Shown one piece after another: positions 1 through 7,925 of a DNA stretch of 64,000 nucleotides. The stretch's first letter is position 1, and each line of letters starts with the position of its first letter. A program made the translations under genes and the position numbers. Below the pieces are notes generated by a model. That model saw only the letters and a list, made by a program, of their open reading frames with translations, was not told where the DNA came from and searched no databases. The DNA comes from Pseudoclavibacter helvolus (GTDB lineage: Bacteria > Actinomycetota > Actinomycetes > Actinomycetales > Microbacteriaceae), in contig NZ_JACHWJ010000002.1 of assembly GCF_014191305.1 (NCBI RefSeq), positions 496,001 to 560,000 on the forward strand. Reading direction: 5' to 3'.

Positions 1-1822
1 CCTGCAGCGTGCGGCCGCCTGGGCCCTGCCACGACCCGTCGCCCATAGGGTTGCCAAGCGCGTCGAACCAGCGGCGTCTCGTGCCGTGCTCGCTGAGGGC
101 GTGCCCATGGTTGAAGCTGCTCGGGCGGAGCACCTGGTGTGCGCCGCGCAGTTCGATGAGTCGGCGCGTGTGCGCGAGCTGCGCGAGCTGGATCTCGCTG
201 AGGTCCCAGGAGAACCACGTGAGCGGCGAATCCTGGTTGTACGGGTTGTTGTTCCCCTTCTGCGACCTCGCAACCTCGTCGCCGGCCGTGAGCATGGGAA
301 CGCCCGCGCTCAGGAGCACGGTGCTGAGCAGGTTGCGCATGGTGCGCCTGCGCAGGGTCTCGATGCTGCTGCTGTCGCTCGGCCCCTCGACGCCGAAGTT
401 CCACGAGCGGTTGTCGCCCGTGCCGTCCCGGCCGAGCTCGGCGTTCTGCAAATTGTGCTTGACGTTGTAGGAGACGAGGTCGCGAAGCGTGAAACCGTCG
501 TGGGCCGTCACGAAGTTGACGGAGGCCAGTGGGCCGCGGTCGTCGCTGAACATGTTGGAGGACCCCGCGAAGGAGGTGCTAAAGGCTCCAGCGCCCTCGG
601 GGTGCACGCCGTAGCTGCGCGCCTCCGCGATGTCGCGCACCCAGAACGAGCGGGCGTGGTCACGGAAGCTGTCGTTCCACTCCGACCAGTCCTCGGGGAA
701 ATTGCCCGTCTGCCAGCCGCCCATGCCGACGTCCCACGGCTCGGCGATGAGCTTCGTGTCGGCGAGGCGGTCGTCGTTGACGATGGCCTCGAGGAGGGGG
801 TGGTGCCGCTCGAAGGCGTGGTGCGCGTTGCGGCCGAGCGTGGCCGCGAGGTCGAAGCGGAATCCGTCGATGCGGAACTCCTCGACCCAGTACCTCAGCG
901 AGTCGAGGATGAGCTCGCGCACGACCGCCTCTGACGTGTCGAGCGAGTTGCCGCATCCGGTCTCGTCGACCGGGTTGCCGTGCATGTCGTGGCGGTAGTA
1001 GGTGGCGTTGTCGAGCCCACGGAACATGGAGGTCTCGTCACCGCGGCCGCCCTCGGACGTGTGGTTGTAGACGACGTCCAGGTAGACCTCGATGCCCGCC
1101 GCGTGCAGGTGCTTGACCATGCCCTTGAACTCGCGTGCGACGGCGTGTGGACCAGCGGCGCGGGCGGCGGGGGAGGCGTAGTCGGCGTGCGGCGCGAAGA
1201 AGCCGAGTGTGTTGTAGCCCCAGTAGTTCGCCATGCCCTGGCGGCGCAGGAACGACTCGGAGGCGAAGGCGTGCACGGGCAGCAACTCGACCGCCGTGAC
1301 ACCGACGGACTGCAGGTACGCGATCGTGTCCTCGTGGGCGAGGCCCGCGTAGCTGCCCCGCAGCTCCTCAGGCATGTGAGGGGCGAGCTGCGTGAAGCCC
1401 TTCACGTGCGCCTCGTACACGACGACGTCGCGCAGAGGGAGGAGCGGGGCGCGCACCTGGCCCCAGTCGAAGGGCTCGGTCTCGACGACCTGGGCGGTCC
1501 AGATCGGGACCGCGACGGTGCCGACGTTCGCGACCTGCCTGGCGTACGGCTCGACGAGCAGGCGGTGCTTGTCGAACGCGTTCGTGCCGCTCGAAGGGCC
1601 GTCCGCACGCACGGCGTACCGTTGACCATTCACGAGCTCGGCGCACTCCGCCTGCCAGATGCCGCCTGGCATGCTGGCCATCTCGATGGTGCGGGTGACG
1701 GTGCCGTCCGCATCCACGAGGCAGAGGGTCATCGCCGTAGCGTGCGTTGAGAACACGCGCAGGCGCGCGATCCCCTGGTGGTGGGTGACGCCGAGGTCGG
1801 AGCGGGTCTGTGAATCGAGCAT
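1..1822 (-). CDS. Glycogen debranching enzyme, GlgX/TreX type (3' end cut by window edge)
   Basis: The reading frame starts at an ATG at 1822 and runs leftward without a stop to base 1, giving about 607 residues of a family usually near 700. GH13 isoamylase-type motifs occur in order: VVYEAHVKGFT, YWGYNTLGFFAPHADYAS, DVVYNHTSEG, GFRFDLAA with the catalytic Asp, LIAEPWDVG with the catalytic Glu and TAHDGFTLRDLVSYN with the third acidic residue. By family it hydrolyses alpha-1,6 branches in glycogen in the cytoplasm. It is a clear paralogue of the TreX at 39092-41287, with a shorter, divergent N-terminal domain. It is divergent from the desulfurase gene at 1960. The start rests on the single well-placed ATG; no strong ribosome site is visible. 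Confidence 0.9.
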   Translation of the reverse strand, partial: MLDSQTRSDLGVTHHQGIARLRVFSTHATAMTLCLVDADGTVTRTIEMASMPGGIWQAECAELVNGQRYAVRADGPSSGTNAFDKHRLLVEPYARQVANVGTVAVPIWTAQVVETEPFDWGQVRAPLLPLRDVVVYEAHVKGFTQLAPHMPEELRGSYAGLAHEDTIAYLQSVGVTAVELLPVHAFASESFLRRQGMANYWGYNTLGFFAPHADYASPAARAAGPHAVAREFKGMVKHLHAAGIEVYLDVVYNHTSEGGRGDETSMFRGLDNATYYRHDMHGNPVDETGCGNSLDTSEAVVRELILDSLRYWVEEFRIDGFRFDLAATLGRNAHHAFERHHPLLEAIVNDDRLADTKLIAEPWDVGMGGWQTGNFPEDWSEWNDSFRDHARSFWVRDIAEARSYGVHPEGAGAFSTSFAGSSNMFSDDRGPLASVNFVTAHDGFTLRDLVSYNVKHNLQNAELGRDGTGDNRSWNFGVEGPSDSSSIETLRRRTMRNLLSTVLLSAGVPMLTAGDEVARSQKGNNNPYNQDSPLTWFSWDLSEIQLAQLAHTRRLIELRGAHQVLRPSSFNHGHALSEHGTRRRWFDALGNPMGDGSWQGPGGRTLQ

Positions 1823-1959
1823 GAGGCCTAAACTGTTCGAATTGAGTGGCTGGTGCCGTCGTAGGGCGGCACCGAGCACGTTCGTGCGCCGACTGATGCG
1901 CACAGATCGCGCAATTCTATGTCGAGAGTTAGCAGGTCCCGGGCAGGGCGAGGAGTGAA

Positions 1960-3171
1960 ATGGCCGTTTACCTCGACCACGCGGCGACGACGCCGATGGT
2001 GCGGGAGGCGCGGGAAGCGCTCCTCGCCGGACTCGAGCTGACTGGGAATCCGTCGTCGATCCATGGCCACGGGCAGGCTGCGAAGCGGATGCTCGAAGGC
2101 GCGAGGGAACGCGTCGCGTCTGCGCTCGGCGCTGATCCGATCGAGGTCGTACTCACGTCCGGCGGGACCGAGGCGATCAACCTCGGGGTCAAGGGTCTCT
2201 ACTGGGCCAGGCGCCAGCGGGACCCGGCGCTCACTCGCATCCTGGCCCCTCGCGGGGAACACCACGCGACGGTCGACGCAGTGGAGTGGCTCGCGAACCA
2301 CGAGGGCGCGACCATCGACTGGCTGCCGGTCGATGGGGCCGGACTCGTCGATCTGACGGTTGCTGAACAGCGGATGCGCGAGCACGCCGGTGAGGTCGCC
2401 CTCGTCACCGTCATCCTCGCGAACAACGAGGTCGGTTCCATCCAGCCGGTGCGCGCACTCGCTGCGCTGGCGGCGGAGCACGAGATCCCGGTGCACGTCG
2501 ACGCCGTCGCGGCCTTCGGGCATATCCCGGTGTCGCTGCGGGATCTCGGCGTGGCCGCGCTCAGCGTCTCGGCCCACAAGATCGGCGGGCCAGTCGCGAT
2601 GGGCGCGCTTGCGCTTGCGCGCGCGCACACCGTTGAAGCCCTCATCCACGGAGGTGGGCAGCAGCGAGGCGTGCGCTCAGGCACGCAGGACGTGCCGGCG
2701 GCGCTCGCGTTCGCGGCCGCAACTGACGCGGCGATGTCACGCATGGACGCCGAGGGCGCGCGCCTCGATGCGCTTGCACACCACCTCGCCGACGGGCTCT
2801 CGAAGATCCCGGGCGCGCAGCTCCGGGGCGCGCCCCTGGACGGGACGCTCGACGACGCCGGCGTCGAGGTGCAAGCGCGGGTTCCAGGCAACGTGCACTT
2901 CACCTTCGACGGCTGCCAGGGCGACTCCCTGCTCTTCCTCCTCGACATGGCGGGCTTCTCCGTCTCGACCGGATCCGCCTGCCAGGCTGGCATCGCCGAG
3001 CCGTCGCACGTGCTGCTCGGAATGGGGCTCGACGAGCGCAGCGCGCTCAGCGCGCTGCGTTTCACGCTCGGCGCATCAACGACCGAGGCCGAGATCGACG
3101 CGCTCCTCGGCGTGCTCCCGAAAGTCGTCGAGCAGGCGCGAACGGCCGGGTTCTCCGACCGAGCCGTGTAG
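1960..3171 (+). CDS. Cysteine desulfurase, NifS/IscS family
   Basis: This PLP enzyme of 403 residues takes sulfur from cysteine as an enzyme-bound persulfide for Fe-S clusters and tRNA thiolation. Class V aminotransferase signatures are visible: LTSGGTEAINL, the stacking-His region GEHHATVDAVEW near residue 105, the Schiff-base lysine K207 in SVSAHKIGGP, and the active-site cysteine C341 in STGSACQAG. The start ATG is preceded by a GCGAGGAG ribosome site. Many relatives have mnmA directly downstream; here mnmA lies about 7.4 kb away at 10546, separated by transporters. An IscS-like role as sulfur donor to MnmA is inferred from family and proximity. iscS would be a reasonable symbol, but paralogues cannot be excluded. 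Confidence 0.93.
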   Translation: MAVYLDHAATTPMVREAREALLAGLELTGNPSSIHGHGQAAKRMLEGARERVASALGADPIEVVLTSGGTEAINLGVKGLYWARRQRDPALTRILAPRGEHHATVDAVEWLANHEGATIDWLPVDGAGLVDLTVAEQRMREHAGEVALVTVILANNEVGSIQPVRALAALAAEHEIPVHVDAVAAFGHIPVSLRDLGVAALSVSAHKIGGPVAMGALALARAHTVEALIHGGGQQRGVRSGTQDVPAALAFAAATDAAMSRMDAEGARLDALAHHLADGLSKIPGAQLRGAPLDGTLDDAGVEVQARVPGNVHFTFDGCQGDSLLFLLDMAGFSVSTGSACQAGIAEPSHVLLGMGLDERSALSALRFTLGASTTEAEIDALLGVLPKVVEQARTAGFSDRAV

Positions 3172-3237
3172 CCCGACTCGGGTTCCGCCTGCAGCGCATC
3201 CAGCCCGCACTGACGTCTGAGTGTCGGCGGATGCGCC

Positions 3238-3243
3238 TACGCT
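3238..3243 (+). promoter_or_regulatory. Putative -10 box (TACGCT) of a leaderless promoter
   Basis: TACGCT ends exactly six bases before the ATG at 3250, so transcription would begin at or next to the start codon. No Shine-Dalgarno sequence lies between. The same arrangement recurs at several other genes in this window. Confidence 0.5.
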
Positions 3244-3249
3244 GACCGC

Positions 3250-5139
3250 ATGACGATGCGAGGCGCAGGAGGCGGGCCGTCAGCCGGAGGGCGCGTGCGC
3301 GACGAATCTGTGATCCGTGCGGCGAACGAGCAGGCCCCGGAGATCGATGGCCTGTGGCAGCGCGTGCTCCGCCTGTTCGCGCCCTACCGCGGGAAGATCG
3401 CGATCGCGCTTGTGCTTGTGCTCATCACGGCGGCGATCTCCGTGTTGCCCCCGCTGCTCACCGAGCAGGCCTTCGACGTCGGGCTCTTCCCACCCGGTGG
3501 CACGGGCCCGAATATCGGCGAGCTGTGGAAGATCGTCGGCCTGATGGCGCTGCTCTGGGTCGCATCGAGCGCGCTCGGGGTCGTGCAGACGTACTTCACG
3601 GCGAGCGTCGGCAACTCGGTCATGGGCGATCTTCGAGTGCGCCTGTTCGAGCACCTTCAACGCATGGAACTCGCGTTCTTCACGCGCACCAAGACGGGCG
3701 TCATCCAGTCCCGCCTGCAGAACGACGTGGGCGGCGTCGCGTCGACGCTGCAGTCCATGATCACGAGCGTCGTGGGCAACATCGTGACGGTCCTCGCCGC
3801 AGTCGTGGCGATGGCCCTGCTGTCGTGGCAGCTCACGATCATCGCGTTTGTGCTCATGCCAGCGCTCGTCTGGGCTCAGCGTCGTGTTGGCCAGGTGCGC
3901 GCGCGCATCGCGACGAAGACGCAGGAGTCGCTCTCGGAGATGACGGCGATCACCCAGGAGTCGCTGAGCGTCTCCGGCATCCTGCTCGCGAAATCGTTCG
4001 GCCGCGAGGAAGCAGAGGGCCAGCGGTACCGCGCTGAGAACTTCAGGCAGATCGGTCTGCAGGTGAAGCAGACCATGAGCGGGCAGACCTTCTTCGCCTT
4101 CGTGTCGATCGTCTTCTCGCTTGTACCAGCCGCGGTCTACATCGTCGGCGCCTACCTCATCACGGGAGGCGTCGACCTGACGGCCGGCGCGATCGTCGCG
4201 TTCACGACCGTGCAGACGAGGCTCACGATGCCGCTCATCGGCCTCATGCGCATCGGGCTCGAGGTGCAGACCTCGAAGGCCCTCTTCGCGCGCATCTTCG
4301 AGTACCTCGACATGACCCCGGCCATCACACCGTCCTCTGCTCCCGTGCCGCTCGACGCGTCGAAACTCGGCGAGGTCGAGTTCGACCACGTGTCGTTCCG
4401 GTACCCGGATGCGGAGACCGACTCGGCGCCGACGCTCGACGATGTGTCGTTCACGGTCCGCCCGGGGGAGTTCGTCGCGTTCGTCGGTCCGAGCGGCGCA
4501 GGCAAGACCACGATCGGCTACCTCGTGCCGCGGCTGTACGAGGTCTCAGCTGGTGCCGTGAAGTTCGCAGGCACCGACGTGCGCGACCTCGACCACGACG
4601 CGCTCATCGCCAACACGGGAATCGTGAGCCAGGAGAGCTACCTGTTCCACGCGTCGATCGCCGAGAACCTGCGCTTCGCGAAGCCGGATGCGACCCAGGA
4701 AGAGATCGAGGAAGCCTGCCGGCAGGCGAATATCCACGAAACGATCTCGAAGTTCCCCGACGGCTACGAGACGCTCGTGGGGGAGCGTGGCTACCGCCTC
4801 TCTGGCGGAGAGAAGCAGCGAGTGGCGATCGCCAGAGTGCTCCTCAAGGACCCGGCGGTGCTCGTGCTCGACGAGGCGACGAGCGCACTTGACACACGCT
4901 CCGAGCGGTTCGTGCAGCGCGCCCTCGATGCGGCTTCGAGAGGGCGCACGGTGCTCGCGATCGCGCACCGGCTCTCGACGGTCAAGGACGCCGACCTCAT
5001 CTGCGTCATCGACGAGGGCCGCATCGTTGAGCGAGGGAACCACGCAGAGCTCATGGCCAGGGGCGGTCTCTACGCGGCCCTCCACGCCGAGCAGCACACC
5101 GAGCTCGAGGCGCTGCCAGAGCGAGAGGCGCCGCTGTAG
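3250..5139 (+). CDS. ABC exporter, fused permease and ATPase
   Basis: A half-transporter of 629 residues. An N-terminal six-helix membrane domain (about residues 40-340) is followed by an ATPase domain. Walker A GPSGAGKTT is near 413-421, the signature LSGGEKQRVAIARVLL begins near 517, and Walker B VLVLDEATSALD begins near 537, followed by the H-loop IAHRLSTV. It probably works as a dimer exporting lipids, peptides or drugs; the substrate cannot be read from the sequence. The first roughly 30 residues form a polar extension. It stands alone, 78 bp after the desulfurase gene, with its own likely leaderless promoter. Confidence 0.92.
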   Translation: MTMRGAGGGPSAGGRVRDESVIRAANEQAPEIDGLWQRVLRLFAPYRGKIAIALVLVLITAAISVLPPLLTEQAFDVGLFPPGGTGPNIGELWKIVGLMALLWVASSALGVVQTYFTASVGNSVMGDLRVRLFEHLQRMELAFFTRTKTGVIQSRLQNDVGGVASTLQSMITSVVGNIVTVLAAVVAMALLSWQLTIIAFVLMPALVWAQRRVGQVRARIATKTQESLSEMTAITQESLSVSGILLAKSFGREEAEGQRYRAENFRQIGLQVKQTMSGQTFFAFVSIVFSLVPAAVYIVGAYLITGGVDLTAGAIVAFTTVQTRLTMPLIGLMRIGLEVQTSKALFARIFEYLDMTPAITPSSAPVPLDASKLGEVEFDHVSFRYPDAETDSAPTLDDVSFTVRPGEFVAFVGPSGAGKTTIGYLVPRLYEVSAGAVKFAGTDVRDLDHDALIANTGIVSQESYLFHASIAENLRFAKPDATQEEIEEACRQANIHETISKFPDGYETLVGERGYRLSGGEKQRVAIARVLLKDPAVLVLDEATSALDTRSERFVQRALDAASRGRTVLAIAHRLSTVKDADLICVIDEGRIVERGNHAELMARGGLYAALHAEQHTELEALPEREAPL

Positions 5140-5213
5140 CATTGGGCCTCATGGCAACCGAGCTTGGTGCAGTTGTCCGCACCGCGACCGTGGGCTCTTC
5201 GGGACGCTGAGCC

Positions 5214-5938
5214 GTGGTCGAGACCGCCACCGTGCGCAAGTGGGTGCTTGACTCCAACGACGGCATCATCTCGACGACCGGCATCATCCAGGGCTTCGCT
5301 GGTGCGGGCGCCAGCGACGAGACCGTGCTGTTCGCGGCCGTGACGCTCATGATCACTGGCGGGCTCTCGCTCGGGGGCTCGGCCTATGCCGAGGCGGCTC
5401 AGGACCGAGCCGCGGAACTCGCCATCATCGAGGAGCAGCAACGTCGCCTCGCGATGAGCCCTGACGAAGAACGCGTGGAGCTCCGCGAGCACTACGTCAA
5501 GCGTGGCTCGACCCGCGTCTCGCCGACCAGGTCGCGTCGCAGCTGATGACGCGGGACCCGCTCGGCGCGCAGCTCGAAACGGAGTTCGGCATCCTCGACG
5601 GCGCGAGCCCCGCCACTCAGCCGTTCTGGATCGCGGTCCGCGGCTTCTTCGCCTTCCTCTGCGGCGCGCTGCCCCTCACGGTTGCCGTCGTCTTCGTCGA
5701 CGATGCCTGGCGCCTCGCGGCGTCGTTGCTTGTGGTGGTCCTCTCCCTCACGATCACGGGGCTCGTGTCAGCGAGAGCGGGGACCGGCCACCCGCTGAGG
5801 GCCGTCATCCGGTCGATCGGAGTCGGCCTGTTCATCGCACTGCTTTCGTACCTTGCCGGCAACGTCTTCGAAGTGGTTGACCAGTTCATCCCGCAGATCG
5901 ACGTCGACGGTGACGTGGTGCCGAGCCCCAGTCCCTAG
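5214..5938 (+). pseudogene. VIT1/CCC1-family transporter gene with a one-base frameshift
   Basis: The first frame (GTG at 5214) encodes the typical N-terminus RKWVLDSNDGIISTTGIIQG, TM1, and GGLSLGGSAYAEAAQ of the VIT1/CCC1 iron/manganese transporter family. It breaks down after HYVKRG near 5506. The next frame resumes at 5507 with LDPRLADQVASQLMTRDPLG and carries the remaining membrane segments to 5938. Joining the two with one missing base between 5505 and 5507 gives a normal protein of about 240 residues. Family members move Fe2+ or Mn2+ across membranes. Either the gene is broken or the base is a sequencing error. A TGA codon directly precedes the GTG, so no longer N-terminus exists in this frame. 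Confidence 0.8.
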
Positions 5939-5965
5939 CGCACAGCCGCCTCGAGGGGAGTGTGA

Positions 5966-7234
5966 CTAGCGCGCGAGCTGGATCTCGTCCTCGATCTTCC
6001 ACTTGCCTGCAAGCGCAGGAGCGAGTGGGATGACGGCGAGGGTGAGTACGGCGAGCAGGCCGAGCGAGATCGACCAGTCGCCCGTCGCGGTGGCGAGCAC
6101 GCTGACCGTGAGCGGGGCAAGGGCCGCGAGTGCGTAGCCGACAAGCTGCACGAAGCCGCTCAGGATCGCGGAGCCGCGCTGTCCTGCCGCCCGCAGTCCG
6201 ATGAGCGTGAGGCAGATCGGGAAGATGAGCTGGCCGAATCCGATGAGCACAACCCAGAGGACCGGGGCCCCGGTCGGCGCGAAGATGAGCCCCGCGTAGC
6301 CCACGGCGAAGCCGGTTGCTGCCGAGATGAGCGGCCAGGTCGTGCCGAGGTGTGTGATGACGAGGGGAGTGGCCAGGGAGAGAGGGATACCCATGGCGGC
6401 GAACAACGAGAGGTAGCCGGCGGCCGCCACCGTATCCGCCCCCGCTCGGTCCTGCAGGATCGTTGGCAGCCAGCCGAAGCAGCAGTACGCGTTCATCGAG
6501 GAGATCGCGAACGTCGCGGCCAGCGCCCACGCGCGCTTCGAGCGCCAGATGGATTTCGCGGGCTTGGCGCGCGTGCCATCCGGGAGCGTGATCGCACCGG
6601 TGCTGGGAGCGACGTGGCCCCGTGCGGCGCGTACCTGGGCGCGCACGAGCAGGACTAGCCAGGGCACGGCGGCTGAGGCCGCGACGACGGCCCACATCGA
6701 GAGCGAGGTGCGCCAGCCGGAAGCCAGTGCGACCGGGGCGGCGACGAGCGGCGGAAGCATGGTGCCGAGCGCGACGATGATCGCGTAGGTCGAGGTCATC
6801 AGGGGGATGCGCGACCTGAAGTAGGTGACGACAACCGGTGGCAGGAGGATGTTGCCGATTCCCATGCCGAGCAGCGCGACGACGCTGCCGCCGAGGAGGG
6901 TCGGGATGTTCGGCGCCGCGCCGCGCAGGAGGTGGCCGGCGATGATCGCGGCGAGGGCGACGACGATGAGGAGCTCGAGACGGACTCGTCGCAGCAGCCA
7001 GGGGGTGATGAGCCCGGCGATCGCGAAGGCGACAGGGGGGAGCATCGTCAGCACGCCCGTGGTGGCCCCCTCGAGCGGAAGGTCGGCCGAGATGAGGTCG
7101 AAGATCGATGACGCGTTCGTGACGGCCGTCCGCAGGTTCAGAGCGAGGAGGACAAGCGCGAGGACGGCGACTGCCGTCCAGATCCACGGTGACCGCGCGC
7201 TGTCCGAGGGGCTCTGGGAGGGGAGACATGACAC
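5966..7234 (-). CDS. MFS transporter, CynX/NimT-like
   Basis: A strongly hydrophobic protein of about 420 residues with roughly 12 membrane segments in two halves joined by a charged loop (around PDGTRAKPAKSIWRSKRAW). The motif ALNLRTAVTNASSIF in the first helix and the general pattern match the cyanate/nitroimidazole-type MFS group (CynX/NimT), recalled from family knowledge. The substrate is unknown. The start is uncertain: I chose a GTG at 7234 giving SCLPSQSPSDSARSPWIW, because an upstream GTG at 7291 would place protein code across the operator-like region. The gene is divergent from the TetR gene at 7308, which may control it. Confidence 0.85.
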   Translation of the reverse strand: MSCLPSQSPSDSARSPWIWTAVAVLALVLLALNLRTAVTNASSIFDLISADLPLEGATTGVLTMLPPVAFAIAGLITPWLLRRVRLELLIVVALAAIIAGHLLRGAAPNIPTLLGGSVVALLGMGIGNILLPPVVVTYFRSRIPLMTSTYAIIVALGTMLPPLVAAPVALASGWRTSLSMWAVVAASAAVPWLVLLVRAQVRAARGHVAPSTGAITLPDGTRAKPAKSIWRSKRAWALAATFAISSMNAYCCFGWLPTILQDRAGADTVAAAGYLSLFAAMGIPLSLATPLVITHLGTTWPLISAATGFAVGYAGLIFAPTGAPVLWVVLIGFGQLIFPICLTLIGLRAAGQRGSAILSGFVQLVGYALAALAPLTVSVLATATGDWSISLGLLAVLTLAVIPLAPALAGKWKIEDEIQLAR

Positions 7235-7237
7235 GAG

Positions 7238-7291
7238 GTGCAACTGTACCCAGGACCCCCACAGGAACGTTGCACTTGTGAAAGTTTGCAC
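7238..7291. promoter_or_regulatory. Intergenic operator candidate between MFS and TetR genes
   Basis: The inverted repeat GTGCAAC (7238-7244) and GTTGCAC (7269-7275) is followed by another TTGCAC at 7286-7291. Such repeats between a TetR gene and a divergent transporter usually bind the regulator. A possible promoter for the TetR gene is TTGTGA (7276-7281), a 17-bp gap, then TATTCT (7299-7304). Confidence 0.4.
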
Positions 7292-7307
7292 TCATGCATA
7301 TTCTTGA

Positions 7308-7925
7308 GTGGTGTCGAACCCAGCCCTCTCCCTCCGCGAACGCAACCGCATCGACTGCTGGCACGCCATCCACGACGCGGCTGCCGACCTCACCATCGAG
7401 CGCGGCCTCGACGAGGCGACGATCGACGCCATCAGCGATCGTGCGGGCGTCTCACGCCGGACCTTCTTCAACTACTTCCCGAGCAAGGAAGACGCGGTCC
7501 TCGGGATGCAGGCGCCGACTTTGCCAGAGGGGGCGCTCGACGACTACCGCACAGGCGATGGCGACTCGTTCGGCCGCACGATGCGGCTCATGCTCGCCGT
7601 TCTCGACTCGGCGATCCCCGACCACGACGACTTCCCGAGGCGACGCACGCTCGCCGACCAGCATCCCGTGCTGGAAGAACGACTCAGGCGCCACATCAGC
7701 GCGGCAGAGGACATCGTGCTCGCGATCCTGACGGCGCAGGACGCCGATAGTGAGACCGAGTCCCTCCCGGACGGCATCGAATCAGCCAAGGCGCTCCTGT
7801 CGCTCGCCGCGACCATCCTGCGCTTCACGAGCAGGAACGATCCCCAAGGCATCCTCGTCGACCGGGAAGCCGCCATCAACAACTCCATCGACATCTTCCG
7901 GAAAGCGATCTCAGAATCTCTATGA
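7308..7925 (+). CDS. TetR-family transcriptional regulator
   Basis: A protein of 205 residues with an N-terminal TetR HTH: RNRIDCWHAIHDAAADL, then IERGLDEATIDAISDRAGVSRRTFFNYFPSKEDAVL, which contains the classic recognition helix and the FFNYF signature. The C-terminal ligand domain is not recognisable. It starts with GTG at 7308 (a second GTG follows at 7311). Its stop overlaps the start of the next MFS gene by four bases (ATGA), so the two are translationally coupled and the regulator probably controls that exporter. It may also act on the divergent MFS gene. Confidence 0.9.
   Translation: MVSNPALSLRERNRIDCWHAIHDAAADLTIERGLDEATIDAISDRAGVSRRTFFNYFPSKEDAVLGMQAPTLPEGALDDYRTGDGDSFGRTMRLMLAVLDSAIPDHDDFPRRRTLADQHPVLEERLRRHISAAEDIVLAILTAQDADSETESLPDGIESAKALLSLAATILRFTSRNDPQGILVDREAAINNSIDIFRKAISESL

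Noticed and set aside
5151-5210. A 19-codon leader peptide before the VIT1 gene
   Set aside because: An ATG follows TAGCAT at 5137-5142, but the peptide has no attenuator-like codons or hairpin, and may be only the chance start of the frame broken by the TGA at 5208.
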